Assembly (NCBI RefSeq): GCF_002752675.1
Contig: NZ_CP024608.1
Location: forward strand, 310,001-374,000
Length of the DNA stretch: 64,000 bases
Reading direction: 5' to 3'
From: Massilia violaceinigra
GTDB taxonomy: Bacteria; Pseudomonadota; Gammaproteobacteria; Burkholderiales; Burkholderiaceae_D
In this document: positions 61,961-64,000 of the stretch, piece by piece
Position numbering within the stretch: the stretch's first letter is position 1
Layout of the letters: each line of letters starts with the position of its first letter
Program-made: the position numbers and the translations under genes
Notes under the pieces: generated by a model
The model's database searches: none
Seen by the model: only the letters and a program-made list of their open reading frames with translations
What the model was told of the DNA's origin: nothing

Positions 61961-62733
61961 CGGGCCGATACAGCCTGGCGCCGGCGGGCACAGGCACCGA
62001 GCAGCGTCAGGCCGGCGAACAGCATCGCGTAGGTCTGCGGTTCGGGGACCGGTGGCGGCGGATTGGCATCGACAGTGGCGTGGTTGGTCATCTTGAAATA
62101 GCCATCCAGGGCAATGGCGCCGCTGCGCAGCTCGCCGAGAAAATGGTCGGAGCGGGTGCCGTCCTCCACCGAGGCGGTGTAGCTGAAGACGGTGTAATCG
62201 ACCACCTCGGGTGGGGTCCACACGAAAAGGCCCTGGACCGTCACGCCCGACAGCGCCTGTATCGCGCCGCCAGTGTCGTTCGCGCGCAGGGCAATATCGG
62301 CGGAAAACTCCAGCCTCGTCGATGGTGTCAGGCTGAACTTGAAGCGGTATTCGTTTTGGCCGCCGAAGGTCTGATAGCCCGGCGTTACTGCGGTGTACTG
62401 GGCCTGCGCCTGCATGAAGTCGCTACCCGTATGGGTGGAAGACGAGCCGAACGCTTCGCTGAGCGCGGTCGTGCCGATATCGCCGATGGTAAAGAAATGG
62501 GTCACCGCGCCGTTGCCGTACAGGCTGGACGAGCGGCGGATCACATTGCTCTGGTCCGCCGGGGTAATCGTGATGTAAGGCGTGATGCCGTCCGCGAGGT
62601 CGAGATCGACGAGGCGGTAGCTGAAGCCGGTAATGTCCGAGCTGGCCGACGCCAGCTGCGCCTGGGCCGGGAACGCGCACAAGGCGCTGGCGGCAAGCGC
62701 GACGTGGCACAGCCGGTGAATGGAATGCGGCAT
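61957..62733 (-). CDS. PEP-CTERM exported protein
   Basis: The protein has 258 residues from ATG 62733 (AAAGGA upstream). Signal peptide to about residue 26 (ALAASALCAFPAQAQ), a beta-rich body and the C-terminal tripartite tag VPEPQTYAMLFAGLTLLGACARRRQ. Exosortase cleaves such tags; the enzyme is not in the window. Usually linked with exopolysaccharide surfaces. Coupled to the next gene by ATGA. Confidence 0.9.
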   Translation of the reverse strand: MPHSIHRLCHVALAASALCAFPAQAQLASASSDITGFSYRLVDLDLADGITPYITITPADQSNVIRRSSSLYGNGAVTHFFTIGDIGTTALSEAFGSSSTHTGSDFMQAQAQYTAVTPGYQTFGGQNEYRFKFSLTPSTRLEFSADIALRANDTGGAIQALSGVTVQGLFVWTPPEVVDYTVFSYTASVEDGTRSDHFLGELRSGAIALDGYFKMTNHATVDANPPPPVPEPQTYAMLFAGLTLLGACARRRQAVSAR

Positions 62734-62991
62734 GGTAATCCTTTCGGGTCGAGCGGCCATCGCCCTCTGGACAGCCATCAGTCAAACGTCAAGCATAACA
62801 AAACGATACCACTTTCCCGAGCAGGCAGGGGCCTGCGGCAAGACATTTTCGTCTGCCGTCGGGTTGGCGATCCGCGGCGATGGTGAACAGGACATATTTT
62901 CATCAAGCAATGCTGATTCATCGCATACCATAGCGTCCCAAGCGGACTGCCGGAAACGGATCAGTTCTGGTTTCATTTTTACTTTACAGCC

Positions 62992-63630
62992 ATGTACCCT
63001 TCCAAGCGCACGTCCACCGTCATCATGCTGCTCATCTTCGCCGTTACGTGGATCAATCCGCCATGGCCGGTGGAACAGGCGCTGCATAGTTCGCTCACGC
63101 TGGTCGGCTTTGCGCTGTTGTGGAAGTTTTCCCGGCGCGGTGGCCTGACCGACTTCGATTTCCTGCTCATCGCCGTGTTCCTGTCCGTGCACTCCATCGC
63201 CGCGCGCTGGCTGTATTCCAACGTGCCTTACGATGCGTGGGGACAGGCGCTGTTTCACATTTCCATCGACCAGTCGTTCGGATGGACCCGGAATAACTTC
63301 GACCGGCTCGTGCATTTCCTGTTCGGCCTGTGCTTCACGCCAGGAGCCATCTCGTACCTGACTTCACGGCGCGGATTGTCGGTGCGGCTGGGATTCTATA
63401 TTGCCGTGTCGGCGGTGATGGTCACCAGCCTCTGGTACGAATGGTTCGAGTTCGCGGTGGCGATGATCTTGTCGTCGGAGGACGCCGAATCGTACAACGG
63501 GCAACAGGGCGATATGTGGGATGCGCACAAGGACATGCTGCTGGCCACCTTGGGCAGCCTCCTGTGGGCCTGGTCGGCGTTGCGCGCGCCATCCGGGGGG
63601 CGCGGTCCCCAGGCCGGCGTTGACCAATAA
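62992..63630 (+). CDS. DUF2238 family membrane protein (YjdF-like)
   Basis: The protein has 212 residues with about five membrane helices. The conserved DUF2238 segments are present: FDFLLIAVFLSVHSIAARWLYSNVPYD, WTRNNFDRLVHFLFGLCFTPG, SLWYEWFEFAVAMILSSEDAESYNGQQGDMWDAHKDMLLATLGSLL. The acidic and His residues of the last segment may bind metal. Function unknown. Confidence 0.9.
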   Translation: MYPSKRTSTVIMLLIFAVTWINPPWPVEQALHSSLTLVGFALLWKFSRRGGLTDFDFLLIAVFLSVHSIAARWLYSNVPYDAWGQALFHISIDQSFGWTRNNFDRLVHFLFGLCFTPGAISYLTSRRGLSVRLGFYIAVSAVMVTSLWYEWFEFAVAMILSSEDAESYNGQQGDMWDAHKDMLLATLGSLLWAWSALRAPSGGRGPQAGVDQ

Positions 63631-63964
63631 AGCGGGAAGGCTGGAAGCGTGCTTGACGCGACGAATCACGCTTTAGGTAATTCCCATCACGGCACACGTT
63701 ACGGGTCCTCGTCTGCGAATCCCGGGCGTGCACCGATGCCAGTTTTTATACCTGGCGGTCATTTTTATGGCTTCATGAGCATCCTGCCCTGCTATCAGGC
63801 ACAGAAAAGGTTGTTAAACGGATAGTAATTCGTCGGCCTCATCTTGAAGCAAATTTTGATAAAAGATACAGCACTAGCGAGCCGAGCAGAAGGGTGCGCG
63901 GCGGATTGTCGTCGCGGCGTATGATGTTAGCTATCCACAACGATACCCCTACTGGAGACGGCTT
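63631..63964. other. Intergenic stretch of about 330 bp without a supported gene
   Basis: Mixed sequence with AT-richer parts near 63735-63770 and 63850-63875. No tRNA arms, repeats or credible reading frame. It should contain the promoter of the gene starting at 63965. Confidence 0.5.
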
Positions 63965-64000
63965 ATGGCACGCCAGGAAGTCACATTCGACGAAGTTGCA
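63965..64000 (+). CDS. Start of a gene cut by the window edge
   Basis: ATG 63965 with GGAGACG just upstream opens a frame reading MARQEVTFDEVA to the edge. This beginning resembles KfrA-type DNA-binding proteins, but 12 residues are too few to decide. Confidence 0.45.
   Translation, partial: MARQEVTFDEVA

Noticed and set aside
63660..63780. Possible tRNA gene because of GAATCCCGGG-like text
   Set aside because: No acceptor, D or anticodon arms can be folded around it on either strand.

Overview
The window is GC-rich, densely coded DNA with no rRNA, tRNA, complete insertion sequence or CRISPR array that I can see. The gene content (DUF3034, the ybeD/lipB/lipA set, PEP-CTERM proteins, an arsR-aqpS-arsC cassette, a secreted xylanase and an LPMO) fits a chromosome of a Massilia/Telluria-type Oxalobacteraceae (Burkholderiales). 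That placement is inferred from protein families, not from a marker gene.

Layout. 0-8.5 kb: a cut-off DUF3034 gene, an ECF sigma/anti-sigma pair, a lipoprotein truncated globin, a triple-PAS hybrid kinase, a hotdog thioesterase, DUF1287 and DUF4139 proteins and a lipoprotein. 8.5-14.3 kb: a LysR regulator divergent from an exported metallo-beta-lactamase-fold hydrolase, then a scarred stretch (hydrolase carrying a zeta-toxin-like N-terminus, small possible antitoxin, decayed second hydrolase copy), then lipA and lipB. 14.3-18.9 kb: a DinJ/RelB-type antitoxin with a frameshifted toxin remnant, then a forward TauD-like dioxygenase plus SBP/ATPase/permease ABC operon. This block separates lipB from ybeD.

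19-31.8 kb: a FecR-like protein with a very long charged repeat tail, a LysE exporter, HU, an orphan BrnA-like antitoxin, DUF808, a TonB-dependent receptor, small membrane proteins, an SDR-DoxX fusion and a two-component system. 31.9-35.4 kb: a CpxP/Spy-like protein, the arsenic cassette, a small unknown gene and a class A beta-lactamase. 35.5-41.9 kb: a Cache-HAMP protein without an output domain, then a repeatedly duplicated locus. In it a membrane protein gene is present three times, each behind nearly the same 80-bp leader, and only the last copy has the full VIT-like/VWA-like/PEP-CTERM architecture. 41.9-45.5 kb: a three-gene, translationally coupled glycosyltransferase operon.

45.6-64 kb: a TetR-type regulator whose start codon abuts an 11+11 bp palindrome, methionine aminopeptidase, an HTH/ClpN-domain pair with its own palindrome, a GH10 xylanase and an AA10 LPMO on either side of a LacI-type operator, an NtrB/NtrC-like pair next to a HlyD/ABC export operon with a consensus sigma-54 promoter, and a tail of small, mostly hypothetical genes including a PEP-CTERM protein.

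The most unusual parts are the triplicated PEP-CTERM membrane locus, the toxin-hydrolase scar beside lipA, and several promoter/operator arrangements readable directly from the DNA.
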